Positions 51,113 to 64,000 of a DNA stretch of 64,000 nucleotides are shown here, piece by piece. The stretch is from Liquorilactobacillus sucicola DSM 21376 = JCM 15457 (GTDB taxonomy: Bacteria; Bacillota; Bacilli; Lactobacillales; Lactobacillaceae). Location: contig NZ_BALC01000007.1 in the NCBI RefSeq assembly GCF_000612445.1, positions 1-64,000 on the forward strand, given 5' to 3'. The first letter of the stretch is position 1. Each line of letters starts with the position of its first letter. Under the pieces are notes generated by a model that was not told where the DNA came from, searched no databases, and saw only the letters and a program-made list of their open reading frames with translations. Made by a program: the position numbers and the translations under genes.

Positions 51113-52400
51113 TCAAGTCGAAAAAAATGTTAGTAATGGCAAAGCAGCAATATTAGGGTTGCAACATTTGCTAGCAATGTATTCAGGAGCAATAGCAGTT
51201 CCTTTGCTGATAGGAACTGCTTTGAAATTTAATAGTACACAAATGACATATCTTGTTTCGATTGATATATTCATGTGTGGGTTAGCAACTTTGCTGCAAC
51301 TTTTGCGGAATCGTTATTTTGGAATAGGGCTACCAGTTATATTAGGATGTGCGATTCAAGCTGTTGGGCCATTAAAGATGATCGGCAAAGAATTCACGAT
51401 CGGTACAATGTATGGAGCTATTATTGTTGCTGGAGTTTTTGTCTTTTTGATTGCCGGTCAATTTTCGAAGATAAAAAAACTTTTTCCGCCAGTTGTAACA
51501 GGCTCATTGATCACTGTGATAGGATTGACATTGATACCGATTGCGGTCCAAAATATTGGAGGCGGAGATGCAGCCTCAAAAAGTTTTGGTGAACTGCATA
51601 ATGTTTTACTTGGTTTTATAACTATTTTAGTTATTTTAATTATTCAAGTTTGGGGTAAAAAATTCATAAGTACTATTTCTGTTTTACTGGGATTGGTTGC
51701 TGGCACGCTCATAGCATCAATGATGGGTTTAGTTTCACTGGCACCGATTGTTGATGCTTCATGGTTCAGAATACCGCAGCCGTTTTATTTTGGCGCACCT
51801 CATTTTGAGTGGTCTTCGTCAATTACGATGATCATAATTTCACTGGTTTCGATGGTTGAGTCAACGGGTGTCTTTTTTGCATTAGGAGATGTGTTGAATA
51901 AGCAAGTAACAGCAGCGGATTTAAAGCGCGGTTATCGTGCAGAAGGGATGGCTGCTATACTGGGAGGAGTTTTCAATACTTTTCCCTACACTACATTTTC
52001 TCAGAATGTTGGTCTTTTGCAGCTATCGGGTATTAAAACTAAGAAACCAATTTATTGGTCTGCAGGTTTACTGATGCTGATGGGACTTTTGCCCAAGATA
52101 GGTGCGGTAGCCACCATTATTCCAACACCGGTTTTAGGTGGTGCAATGCTGGTGATGTTTGCCATGATAAGTGTTCAAGGGATGCGAATGCTGCTAAAGG
52201 TTGATTTTTCGGATCAGAAAAATTTGCTGATAGTTGCTCTTTCAATAGGCTTGGGCTTAGGCGTTGCAGTCTATCCTGAAGTTTTCCAGTTTTTCCCAAA
52301 AACACTGCAACTTCTCTTAGGCAATGGAATTGTTGTTGCGAGCCTTGTGTCAGTTTTGCTAAATGTTATTTTTAAAGGACGCAGCGGTTTAGAAGAGTAG
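51105..52400 (+). CDS. pbuX: Xanthine permease (nucleobase:cation symporter-2 family)
   Basis: 431 residues, about 12-14 membrane segments, NCS2/UraA fold. QHLLAMYSGAIAVPLLIG at the amino end and the substrate-site block SMVESTGVFFALGDVL (around residue 255), followed by the NTFPYTTFSQNVGLLQLSG motif, fit the PbuX/xanthine branch. The ATG at 51105 overlaps the xpt stop. The longer upstream frame runs inside xpt and is an artefact of the xpt frameshift. Imports xanthine for Xpt; both are off when guanine is bound by the riboswitch. Confidence 0.93.
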   Translation: MINQVEKNVSNGKAAILGLQHLLAMYSGAIAVPLLIGTALKFNSTQMTYLVSIDIFMCGLATLLQLLRNRYFGIGLPVILGCAIQAVGPLKMIGKEFTIGTMYGAIIVAGVFVFLIAGQFSKIKKLFPPVVTGSLITVIGLTLIPIAVQNIGGGDAASKSFGELHNVLLGFITILVILIIQVWGKKFISTISVLLGLVAGTLIASMMGLVSLAPIVDASWFRIPQPFYFGAPHFEWSSSITMIIISLVSMVESTGVFFALGDVLNKQVTAADLKRGYRAEGMAAILGGVFNTFPYTTFSQNVGLLQLSGIKTKKPIYWSAGLLMLMGLLPKIGAVATIIPTPVLGGAMLVMFAMISVQGMRMLLKVDFSDQKNLLIVALSIGLGLGVAVYPEVFQFFPKTLQLLLGNGIVVASLVSVLLNVIFKGRSGLEE

Positions 52401-52915
52401 TGACAGTATCAGGCAAATGGTATGTCGAAGGCAGCTTTTGAGTACTAAGTGTGAATTACGGGTATGGTTAGAGATTGATGAAGGGTAATTCACATGTGTT
52501 ATAGAGAGTCTGACTAGCTATTGAGGCACACCATCTACAATGCAAGATTTAAAACAAGAAACAGTAGCAAAATATTCCTTGTGACTTAGCGATAGATTTT
52601 ACAAGCAGCTTAAGAACTACATATTAAGAGTGTTCCAGATGTCAAATTTTGCCACTTAATTGCGTTTTGCTCATAGCCAAATAGCCTATGTATACAATTC
52701 GTTGTTGATGGGTAAAGATTACTACAATTTCTGGTACGCTTTTTTATTGTGGAGAATGACTTCACCATAAATCGTTTTTTTAGAATTAATAAAGAATTGA
52801 AATCTACAATGTATGGTAAACTATTAGACGAGAGGACACCTTGCGGATTAAACAGCAAGGGCAAAGATGGCTTACGATTATAAGATTAACTGACCACAGA
52901 GAAAGTAGTGAGAGA
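52401..52915 (+). other. Intergenic region with palindrome, no gene seen
   Basis: 515 bases between the permease and the purK-like gene. Apart from palindrome R2 (52437-52494) and an AT-rich promoter-like stretch before 52880, no feature is recognised. A minus-strand frame near 52610-52864 has no recognisable family content. Confidence 0.5.
52437..52494 (+). repeat. Palindrome R2 (related to 45983-46045)
   Basis: Starts with tttgagtactaa, identical to the reverse complement of 46034-46045 beside R1. Four bases later comes a perfect 10-bp stem tgtgaattac / gtaattcaca (52450-52459 and 52485-52494). The gaattac/gtaattc arms also echo R1. It may be a dispersed intergenic palindrome family. Confidence 0.5.
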
Positions 52916-54106
52916 ATGGATAATGAAGTGTTGTTCCCTGGAAGCGCGATTGGGATAATAGGCAGCAGCCAAATGGGATAATGTTGGCTGAAACTGCCAA
53001 AAAATGGCTTTCAGGTCGTGGCGTACGGAGCGAATGAAGCGGATCCTACCATGCAGGAAGCAGACCTGAGAATTATAGGCGCACAAGACGACAAAACCAA
53101 GTTGCAAGATTTCGCCGAGAGGTGTGATGTTGTAACTTATGAGTCTGAGAATGTTTCGGCGGAAGTAGTTGCTTTTTTAGAACGCTTTACACGCATCCCT
53201 CAAGGAAGAGAAGCTCTGGAAAATTCGCAGGATAGGTTGTTGGAACGCGCATTTCTAGAACAGATCAACATCAATATTGCACCTTATGCAACGATTGTTG
53301 GTTTAGATGACATTTATCAATCCATAGGTTCTATTGGTTATCCGTGTGTTTTAAAACCAATTCAAAAGGGGTATGGTCGAAGAAGACAACAGATTATTAG
53401 AAAGCAGTCTGACATCTCTAAGTGTGCAGATTTGGTTGATCTGGGAACGTTTGTTTTAGAAGCTTGGATACCATATGAAAAAGAGCTGTCAGTTGTTATT
53501 GCAAAGGAAGCAAATGGCAAACTTAATATGTTCCCTATCGTTGAAAATATTTATCACGAGCATCAGCTGCATCAATCAGTAGTTAAAGCAGATGTTTCTG
53601 CTGAAATCAAAGCTGAAGTCCAACGGCTGGCAAGTGACATTTCAAACGAATTGCATTATGTTGGTGTCTTGGAGATTGCTTTCTTTTTGACCAAAAGCGG
53701 TACTTTATATGTAAAAAGGATTGTGCCGACTCTTCATAAGGCAGGATATCTTTTTGATAAGGCAACAAATGTTTCGATGTTTGAACAGCACTTGCGTGCA
53801 CTCGCACATATGCCGTTACCACAAGTAAAATTACTCCAGCCGACTGTAGCAGTTGCATTGCGCACCGAGGATGTTGACCAGCTTAGGACCCAGTGGATTC
53901 TTAAAGACAATTGGTACTATCATTTTTATCGTTATCCTCAAACAACGCATGTTCAAGAAGCAGGCTATTTGACAGTTCTAGCTGATACGGTCGAGGCTGC
54001 TGTTCAGCAAATCGACGCGACAGGGATTTGCAACGAAGATATTGAAGTTAAACAAAAGGCCCCAGCAGAGATTGAAGACAGTAAGGAAGCTGAAGAAAAG
54101 GATTAA
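52916..54106 (+). CDS. PurK-like ATP-grasp, 5-(carboxyamino)imidazole ribonucleotide synthase (frameshifted here)
   Basis: The start FPGSAIGIIGSSQMG is the PurK nucleotide-fold end. It hits TAA at 52979. Adding a G to the GGG at 52975, an A to the A6 at 52999 and a G to the GG at 53006 restores IMLAETAKKMGFQVVAYG with no net frame change. Repaired length is about 397 residues. The ATP-grasp domain (IGYPCVLKPIQKGYGRRRQQ, ELSVVIAKEANG) follows. PurK carboxylates AIR in purine synthesis. No purE or other pur gene is nearby, and this copy sits before pcrA, so it may be a paralogue with another role. The active-site residues look partly diverged. Weak ribosome-binding site. Confidence 0.75.
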
Positions 54107-54192
54107 AAAATAGTTTTTATGTATTAAGGGAATGAACATCAATTATAGGCGTATTTTTACATGTTGGGAGATACACGGCTTTAAAAAAGAAA

Positions 54193-54232
54193 ACCGCTCT
54201 GACGGGAGCGGATTTGTTTCTCTTTTTTAGAG
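54193..54232 (+). terminator. Terminator between the purK-like gene and pcrA
   Basis: Stem ccgctc / gagcgg with loop tgacgg, extended by aagaaaa / tttgtttctc-like flanks, then T6. It is followed closely by TGC-TATAAT (about 54250-54258), an extended -10 promoter for pcrA. Confidence 0.8.
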
Positions 54233-54249
54233 AAGTGTTATCTTTTTTT

Positions 54250-54258
54250 TGCTATAAT
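54250..54258 (+). promoter_or_regulatory. Extended -10 promoter for the pcrA-ligA-camS operon
   Basis: TGC-TATAAT, consensus extended -10, 37 bases before the pcrA start. No clear -35 in the T-rich sequence upstream. Confidence 0.65.
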
Positions 54259-54294
54259 GGAAGCCGACTGGACAAAAGAGAGGATTGAAATCAA

Positions 54295-56531
54295 GTGGTA
54301 GCAAATGATCTATTGAACGAAATGAATGATAAGCAGAAAGATGCTGTTTTGTGTACTGAAGGGCCGTTGTTAATAATTGCTGGTGCCGGCAGTGGCAAGA
54401 CAAGAGTTTTAACACATCGTGTGGCTTATTTGATCAAGGAAAAAAATGTCAATCCGTGGAATGTTTTAGCAATTACTTTTACTAATAAAGCAGCCAAGGA
54501 AATGCGTGAGCGAGTAAACAACTTGTTAGGTGAAGGGTCAGAGGATGTTTGGGTTTCAACCTTTCACGCTTTATGTGTCCGCATCTTGAGAAGGGATATT
54601 GATAAGTTAGGATACAATCGTGCCTTTACAATTACAGGTACAAGTGAACAGCGAACTCTGATCAAGCATATTCTGACGGATTTGAATATTGATCCCAAGA
54701 AATTTGATCCGCGCTCACTTCTTGGTGCTATCTCAAATGCCAAAAATGACTTGAAAACGCCAAAAGATTACTTGCAAGAAGCACAATCCCCTTTTGAAAA
54801 AGTCGTAGCTGATGTTTATGCGGAATATCAAAGAAGACTGGAGCAAAACCAAGCAGTTGATTTTGATGATTTGATTATGCTGACTTTGAGACTTTTCAAA
54901 GAGGAACCGGAAGTATTACATTATTATCAGAGAAAATTTCTGTATATTCATGTTGATGAATATCAAGATACAAACAAGGCACAATACGAACTTGTTAATA
55001 GTTTGGCTCAAGCAGGGCATAATATATGTGTTGTTGGTGATGCAGATCAGAGTATTTACGGCTGGCGCGGTGCAAATATGGAGAATATTCTTAATTTTGA
55101 AGAAGATTATCCTGATGCACGAATTGTTAAGCTTGAGCAGAATTATCGATCGACGAAAAATATTTTGCAGGCGGCAAATGCAGTTATTAGAAACAATGTA
55201 AGAAGAAAAGAAAAACAGTTATGGACAAATAATATACAAGGTGAAAAAATCCATTATTATCGTGGGCAGAATGCTAATGATGAAGCGTTTTATGTTGTTC
55301 GTAATATTCAAAAATTAATGGAACAAAATAATTATAGTTATGGCTCTTTTGCTGTGCTATATCGAACGAATGCACAGTCACGTGTGATCGAAGAAACATT
55401 TATCAAAGCAAATATCCCATATAAAATTGTAGGTGCTCATAAATTTTACGACCGTAAGGAAATCATGGACGTACTGGCATATATTCGGCTGATAGCTAAC
55501 CCACAGGACAATATCAGTTTTGAACGAATAGTCAATGAACCAAACGCGGCATTGGGGCAACAAGTCTCGAGAAACTAACAGCTTTCGCCGAGATGAATGA
55601 TTTGTCTTTGCTTGATGCAGCCAGTGATGCAATTTTAGCGAATATTTCAGGCAAAGCGAGTCGTGCCTTGAGTGACTTTGCCTATACGATCAAACAATTG
55701 CATGTAATGCAGGAAAAAATGAATGTGACAGAGTTAACGGAAAGTCTATTAGATAAAACAGGATATAAAGCTGCCTTAGAAGCTACTAAAAATTTGGAGA
55801 ATCAAAGCAGACTTGATAACTTGAATGAGTTTTTAACAGTAACCAAGCAGTTTGACGATAATTGGGAACCAGAAGATGAAACAAGTGATCCGTTTGTTGA
55901 CTTCCTAGCAGATTTAGCACTTGTTTCAGACCAAGATGGTGTTGAAGAAAACGCAAATGAAGTGACATTGATGACACTTCATGCTGCCAAGGGATTGGAG
56001 TTTCCGGTAGTCTTTTTGATGGGGCTTGAGGAAGGCTTGTTCCCACTGTCACGGTCAATGATGGATGAAAGTGAGCTGGAGGAAGAACGTCGCTTAGCAT
56101 ACGTTGGTATTACACGTGCAGAAAAGGCATTGTATTTAACAAATGCTTTTTCTCGTATGCTGTACGGTCGGCGCCAAACTAATCCAGCCTCTCGCTTTAT
56201 CCAAGAGATTGATTCTGACCTGTTGCAAGCCGATAATCACGATGTTGCAAGTACTTCGTTGGGCAGCATGAGGCATTCGGATAGAAAAGAATTTCATAAA
56301 CCAATATATCGTCAACCTGCTGGGACGATTGAAAAAAATAGAGGAACCGGTGCAGACAAGAAAGCATGGCAGATTGGGGACAAAGTCATGCATAAAGCGT
56401 GGGGGACAGGAACTGTTGTCAAGACTTCTGGTCAAGGAGAAGATCTGGAGCTGGATATTGCTTTTGAAGGCAAGGGGATTAAGCGGCTATTAGCTGCGTT
56501 TGCACCAATAACAAAAATAGCTAAAGAGTAG
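54295..56531 (+). CDS. pcrA: ATP-dependent DNA helicase PcrA/UvrD (frameshifted here)
   Basis: Superfamily 1A 3'-5' helicase of repair and plasmid replication; essential in Bacillus. Motif [15 protein letters not shown], Ia [38 protein letters not shown] and IV EQNYRST lie in the first frame. It ends at 55578 after NEP-NAALGQ. The second frame carries motif V ([18 protein letters not shown]) and VI ([12 protein letters not shown]). Adding one A to the AAA at 55542-55544 restores [23 protein letters not shown], giving about 745 residues. GTG start after gagagga. Downstream ligA begins about 40 bases after the stop, one operon. Confidence 0.94.
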
Positions 56532-59737
<3,206 letters not shown>

Positions 59738-59846
59738 ACTAGGGACATAGGATTCATTATTAATATTGCTGAATTTATTTCAACAACGCACTTGACTAAT
59801 CAGATATGCTAAAATAAAACTATAAACGAAGAAAGAAGGAGAATAA

Positions 59847-60149
59847 ATGGCAATTAGTGAAGACAAAGTAGCACATGTCGCCGGCTTGGCTAAACTTGCT
59901 TTTTCAAAAGAAGAATTACAAAAGTTTACTGGGCAAATGGGTGAGATCATCAACATGGTCCAACAACTCAGTGATGTTGACACAACGGGCGTTGAGGTGA
60001 CAACACACGTTACTGACGCTGTTGATACAATGCGTGAGGACAAGGCGGTCAAAGGCACAGACCGTGAATTATTGCTGAAAAACGCACCTGATCATCAAGA
60101 TGGTTTTATCAAAGTTCCAGCAATTATCGATGAAAGCGAGGAGGCATAG
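59847..60149 (+). CDS. gatC: Asp-tRNA(Asn)/Glu-tRNA(Gln) amidotransferase subunit C
   Basis: 100 residues. Small subunit that clamps GatA and Gat[21 protein letters not shown] and [19 protein letters not shown] are the usual blocks. ATG after agaaggaga. An extended -10 TGC-TAAAAT (59806-59814) precedes it. First gene of gatCAB, which makes Gln-tRNA(Gln) (and often Asn-tRNA(Asn)) by transamidation. Confidence 0.96.
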   Translation: MAISEDKVAHVAGLAKLAFSKEELQKFTGQMGEIINMVQQLSDVDTTGVEVTTHVTDAVDTMREDKAVKGTDRELLLKNAPDHQDGFIKVPAIIDESEEA

Positions 60150-60151
60150 TA

Positions 60152-61615
60152 ATGAACTACTTTGCAAATGATTTAACAAGTTTGCATGATTTACTTGTGA
60201 AAAAGGAAATCAGTGCAACTGATCTGACAAAGGAAACTCTTGCTACAATCAAAGAACGTGAACAAAAGGTAGATGCCTTTCTGAGTGTTGATGAAGAAGG
60301 AGCTTTGAAACAAGCAGCAGAAGTTGACGAAGCAGGGGTTGATGCTACTAACGTTTTATCAGGAATTCCGCTTGGAATTAAAGATAACATTGTGACCAAA
60401 GGACTGAAAACAACAGCTGCAAGCAAGATCTTAGAAAATTTTGACCCGATATACGATGCGACAGTCATTGAAAAGTTAAAAGCTGCTAAAGCAATTACGA
60501 TTGGCAAAACCAATATGGATGAGTTTGCTATGGGTGGCTCGACAGAAAACTCTGCTTTTAAGTTAACGAAAAATGCTTGGGATCAGACTAAAGTACCTGG
60601 CGGGTCTTCCGGTGGCTCAGCAGCGGCAGTTGCATCTGGTGAAGTAGTAGCTTCTCTTGGTTCTGATACTGGTGGTTCGATTCGGCAACCAGCCTCCTTT
60701 AATGGTATTGTCGGTGTTAAACCAACTTATGGTCGTGTATCACGTTATGGGCTAATAGCCTTCGCGTCCAGCTTGGATCAAATCGGACCATTTACAAGAA
60801 GTGTTAGAGATAACGCTACACTCTTAAATGCAATTAGCGGCGCAGATCCGCGTGATTTTACCAGCTCGAAGCGCGAAGTTCCGGACTTCACGCAAGGAAT
60901 AGATGGCGGGGTTAAGGGAATGCGTATTGCAGTTCCCAAGGAATACCTAGGTGAGGGTGTCGCTGCTGATATTAAAAAGGCAGTTAAAAATGCGATTACG
61001 GTATTTGAAAAATTAGGAGCAACTGTAGATGAGGTCAGCTTGCCTCACAGTAAATACGGTGTACCTGTTTATTATATTATTGCCTCATCAGAAGCATCAT
61101 CTAATCTGCAGCGTTTTGATGGAATTCGTTATGGACACAGAGCTCAGAATGTTAAGAACTTGGAAGATGTCTATGTAAAATCAAGGTCTGAAGGTTTCGG
61201 TGATGAGGTCAAGCGCCGGATCATGCTTGGAACATTTTCTCTGTCTGCTGGTACATATGACGCATTCTTTAAAAAAGCTGCACAGGTCAGAACTTTGATC
61301 TGTCAAGATTTTGCACGAGTATTTGCTGAATATGACTTAATATTGGGACCAACAACACCAACAACAGCATTTGGAATCGGTGAGGATATTAAGGATCCTG
61401 TTACAATGTATATGAATGATATTCTGACTATTCCGGTAAACCTTGCGGGCTTACCGGGGATGTCGCTTCCTGCGGGCTACAGTAAAGGTTTGCCGATCGG
61501 ATTGCAATTAATTGCAAATCAGTTTGATGAAAAAACCATGTATCGGGCAGGATATGCTTTTGAACAAGAAACCGAATTTCATAAACAAGCACCAACGATT
61601 GGAGGGCAAAATTAA
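60152..61615 (+). CDS. gatA: Asp-tRNA(Asn)/Glu-tRNA(Gln) amidotransferase subunit A
   Basis: 487 residues, amidase-signature family. The Ser-cisSer-Lys triad is visible: Lys in [12 protein letters not shown], and the two serines in [12 protein letters not shown] and [12 protein letters not shown]. It releases ammonia from glutamine for GatB. It follows gatC by 2 bases and its TAA shares a base with the gatB ATG. Confidence 0.97.
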   Translation: MNYFANDLTSLHDLLVKKEISATDLTKETLATIKEREQKVDAFLSVDEEGALKQAAEVDEAGVDATNVLSGIPLGIKDNIVTKGLKTTAASKILENFDPIYDATVIEKLKAAKAITIGKTNMDEFAMGGSTENSAFKLTKNAWDQTKVPGGSSGGSAAAVASGEVVASLGSDTGGSIRQPASFNGIVGVKPTYGRVSRYGLIAFASSLDQIGPFTRSVRDNATLLNAISGADPRDFTSSKREVPDFTQGIDGGVKGMRIAVPKEYLGEGVAADIKKAVKNAITVFEKLGATVDEVSLPHSKYGVPVYYIIASSEASSNLQRFDGIRYGHRAQNVKNLEDVYVKSRSEGFGDEVKRRIMLGTFSLSAGTYDAFFKKAAQVRTLICQDFARVFAEYDLILGPTTPTTAFGIGEDIKDPVTMYMNDILTIPVNLAGLPGMSLPAGYSKGLPIGLQLIANQFDEKTMYRAGYAFEQETEFHKQAPTIGGQN

Positions 61616-63045
61616 TGAATTTTGAAACAACGATCGGTCTGGAAGTTCATATTGAGATGAAAACAAATTCGAAGGCTTTTTCACCAGCTCCCGTGCAGTA
61701 TGGTTCTGAACCTAACACTAATACTAATGTGGTTGACTGGGCTTTCCCAGGGGTGTTACCGACGGTTAACAAGGGTGCTCTTGAGTTTGGAATGCGTGCT
61801 GCGCTAGCCTTGAATTGCGAAATTACACGAGATATCCATTTTGACCGTAAAAACTATTTCTATCCTGATAATCCAAAAGCTTACCAAATTACACAGGCTC
61901 AAACGCCGATTGGGCGTCACGGCTGGCTTGAAGTTGAAGTTGATGGACACAAGAAAAAAATAGGGATCGAAGAAATGCATGTCGAGGAAGATGCTGGTAA
62001 GAACACACATAACCCTGACGGCTATTCATATGTTGATCTTAATCGTCAAGGAACCCCTTTGATTGAAATTGTATCGAAGCCGGATATTGCTTCTGCTGAA
62101 GAAGCCTATGCTTACTTGGTTCGTTTGCGTCAAATAATTCAATTTACCGGCATCTCGGATGTAAAGATGGAAGAAGGCTCAATGCGTGCTGATGTCAACG
62201 TTTCTGTACGCCCAATCGGGTCTGATAAGTTGGGAACCAGAACTGAGATGAAGAACCTTAATTCATTCGAACATGTCCGCAAAGGAGCACATTATGAATC
62301 TAGACGTCAGCAAAGGGTTTTGATGGCTGGCGATAAAATAAGACAGGAAACACGTCGGTTTGACGAAGCTACAGGTGAAACTGTTTTGATGCGTGTTAAG
62401 GAAGGGGCAAGTGATTATCGTTACTTCCCGGAACCTGATCTGCCACCGATACATATCTCGGATGAGTGGGTGCAGGAAGTTAAGAATTCGATCCCTGAAA
62501 TGCCAGATAAACGACGCAAACGTTATGTTGATGACTGGGGATTGCCAGAATATGACGCCAATGTTCTCACACAAACCAAGGAAATGTCGGATTTCTTCGA
62601 GGAAACTGTTGCGCAAGGAGCAGACCCCAAGTTGGCTGGTAATTGGCTGATGGGGGATGTTAATGCGTATCTGAATGCTAATCAGATTGGTTTGTTAGAG
62701 ACAAAATTAACTCCAGAACATCTGGCAACTATGATTAAATTGATTCAAGACGCAACGATTTCTTCCAAAATAGCCAAAAAGGTCTTTAAAGAAATTATTA
62801 CAAACGGCAGTGAGCCAAAGGTTTGGGTCGAGAAAAAAGGTCTTGTTCAATTGTCGGATCCGGCTGTACTGCAACCGATTATCGATGATGTGCTGCAAAA
62901 CAACGAAAAATCAATCGAAGATTATAAAAACGGTAAGGACCGTGCGATTGGTTTCCTAGTGGGTCAGATTATGAAACAAACACGGGGAAAGGCCAATCCC
63001 AAAGTTGTTAACCAATTACTGATAGCAAGCTTAAAGCAGCTTTAA
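61615..63045 (+). CDS. gatB: Asp-tRNA(Asn)/Glu-tRNA(Gln) amidotransferase subunit B
   Basis: 476 residues. It phosphorylates and transamidates Glu-tRNA(Gln). The catalytic cradle spans about residues 1-295 ([64 protein letters not shown]). The C-terminal YqeY-like tail domain (about 400-476) recognises tRNA and carries [17 protein letters not shown]. The start overlaps the gatA stop. Confidence 0.97.
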   Translation: MNFETTIGLEVHIEMKTNSKAFSPAPVQYGSEPNTNTNVVDWAFPGVLPTVNKGALEFGMRAALALNCEITRDIHFDRKNYFYPDNPKAYQITQAQTPIGRHGWLEVEVDGHKKKIGIEEMHVEEDAGKNTHNPDGYSYVDLNRQGTPLIEIVSKPDIASAEEAYAYLVRLRQIIQFTGISDVKMEEGSMRADVNVSVRPIGSDKLGTRTEMKNLNSFEHVRKGAHYESRRQQRVLMAGDKIRQETRRFDEATGETVLMRVKEGASDYRYFPEPDLPPIHISDEWVQEVKNSIPEMPDKRRKRYVDDWGLPEYDANVLTQTKEMSDFFEETVAQGADPKLAGNWLMGDVNAYLNANQIGLLETKLTPEHLATMIKLIQDATISSKIAKKVFKEIITNGSEPKVWVEKKGLVQLSDPAVLQPIIDDVLQNNEKSIEDYKNGKDRAIGFLVGQIMKQTRGKANPKVVNQLLIASLKQL

Positions 63046-63080
63046 GCGTAACCTAATCTTGAACGCAAGGGGAGTTAGTG

Positions 63081-64000
63081 ATGCAAAAGCGTTGTAGGAT
63101 TATTTATAATCCAACTTCAGGTCGTGAAGCGATGAAAAATGATCTAGTCGAAATTTTAAATATTTTGGAACGTGCTGGATACGAAACTAGTGCTTTTCAG
63201 ACAACACCTGAACCTGATTCTGCACGCAATGAAGCTGAACGTGTGGCACGCGCAGGTTTTAATCTGGTTGTTGCAGCTGGTGGAGATGGAACAATCAATG
63301 AGGTTGTTAATGGGATCGCGCCACTTAAGCAGCGCCCCAAAATGGGAATCATTCCAGCTGGAACGACCAATGATTATGCGCGTGCGTTGAGAATACCGCG
63401 GGAAGATCCAGTCGCCGCAGCTAAGGTCATCGCTAAGGGACAAACAGTCAACATGGATATCGGTCAAGCTGGGGAGAAGTACTTCGTAAACATTGCCGGT
63501 GGCGGCTTATTGACAGAGTTAACTTATGGTGTCCCCTCACAGTTCAAGTCTTTGTTTGGCTATCTGGCATATCTCGTAAAGGGCGCTGAAATGCTGCCGC
63601 GGATTAAACCAATAAAAATGCACTTAGAATATGATAACGGAATTTTTGATGGAAAGGCATCGATGTTCCTACTAGCCTTAACGAATTCTATTGGCGGTTT
63701 TGAGCAAATCGTGCCAGATGCATCTTTGGATGACGGTAAATTTACGCTGATTGTTGTTAAAACAAGCAATCTTGTTGAAATATTGCAGTTGATGACAATG
63801 GTTCTAAACGGCGGCAGACACATTAATGATTCGCGCATACTTTATGTGAAAACCTCGAAGCTGATAGCTAAACCTGTTGATGATAAAATGATGATCAATA
63901 TTGATGGCGAATATGGTGGAGATGCACCTATGGTTTTCAAGAACTTAGAGCAGCACATTCAAATGTTCGCTAATACTGAGAAAATCCCTAAGGGAGCAAT
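63081..64000 (+). CDS. dagK: Diacylglycerol kinase (DgkB/YegS family), 3' end outside the window
   Basis: At least 306 residues, cut by the window end. A soluble lipid kinase that converts diacylglycerol (for example from lipoteichoic acid synthesis) to phosphatidic acid. Visible features: the nucleotide-binding motif VVAAGGDGTINEVVNG, IPAGTTNDYARAL, and the C-terminal beta-sandwich region with NSIGGFEQIVPDASLDDGKF and INIDGE. ATG 63081 after aaggggag. It lies 35 bases after gatB, so it is probably in the gat operon, as in other lactobacilli. Confidence 0.93.
   Translation, partial: MQKRCRIIYNPTSGREAMKNDLVEILNILERAGYETSAFQTTPEPDSARNEAERVARAGFNLVVAAGGDGTINEVVNGIAPLKQRPKMGIIPAGTTNDYARALRIPREDPVAAAKVIAKGQTVNMDIGQAGEKYFVNIAGGGLLTELTYGVPSQFKSLFGYLAYLVKGAEMLPRIKPIKMHLEYDNGIFDGKASMFLLALTNSIGGFEQIVPDASLDDGKFTLIVVKTSNLVEILQLMTMVLNGGRHINDSRILYVKTSKLIAKPVDDKMMINIDGEYGGDAPMVFKNLEQHIQMFANTEKIPKGA

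Noticed and set aside
52610-52864. Minus-strand 84-codon frame as a transposase fragment
   Set aside because: No DDE motif, zinc-finger pattern or terminal repeats could be recognised, and there is no ribosome-binding site.

Overview
The window is chromosomal DNA from a low-GC Gram-positive lactic acid bacterium of the family Lactobacillaceae; genus and species cannot be fixed from the sequence alone. The evidence is gene order (ctsR-clpC without mcsA/mcsB, rpoB-rpoC, a reversed prepilin-peptidase gene, rpsL-rpsG-fusA, then the S10/spc/alpha ribosomal clusters, ecfA1-ecfA2-ecfT-truA-rplM-rpsI), Gram-positive lipoproteins (PsaA-like, CamS), an L-2-hydroxyisocaproate dehydrogenase typical of lactobacilli, and GatCAB transamidation. 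Almost everything is housekeeping sequence.

Layout. 1-720: seven tRNA genes and a terminator. 834-3864: CtsR-regulated ctsR-clpC. 4143-11806: rpoB-rpoC with a long leader. 12112-12819 (minus): prepilin peptidase. 12888-16288: rpsL-rpsG-fusA. 16479-17024 (minus): isochorismatase-like hydrolase. 17100-31517: S10-spc-alpha clusters with secY, adk, infA, rpmJ and rpoA, with structured leaders before rpsJ and infA and an unusual structured terminator after rplQ. 31704-36005: ECF energizing module, truA, and L13-leader-controlled rplM-rpsI. 36071-41109: a divergent TetR regulator and a 1413-residue acyl-CoA dehydratase activase-like protein. 41391-43042: a DUF3114-like protein of unknown function. 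43133-45945: manganese-type ABC transporter behind a DtxR/MntR-like operator. 46193-48151: hydroxyacid dehydrogenase and a nitrilase-family hydrolase. 48890-50308: MarR regulator and a GH73 muramidase-type enzyme. 50325-52400: guanine riboswitch, xpt and a xanthine permease gene. 52916-64000: PurK paralogue, pcrA, ligA, camS, gatCAB and a diacylglycerol kinase gene cut by the window end.

The most important quality observation: eight genes (clpC twice, rpsL, rpsG, the Mn transporter ATPase, the DUF3114-like gene, xpt, purK-like, pcrA) carry frameshifts, and every one is explained by gain or loss of single bases in homopolymer runs. Several are essential, so base-calling error is much likelier than true gene loss. 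I treat them as interrupted coding regions and give repaired coordinates.

I found no CRISPR array, prophage, intact insertion sequence or defence island. The best candidates for something less described are RNA-level: a roughly 104-nt structured element after rplQ, a four-hairpin leader before infA, the long rpoB, rpsL and rpsJ leaders, a terminator inside the str operon, and a pair of related intergenic palindromes.
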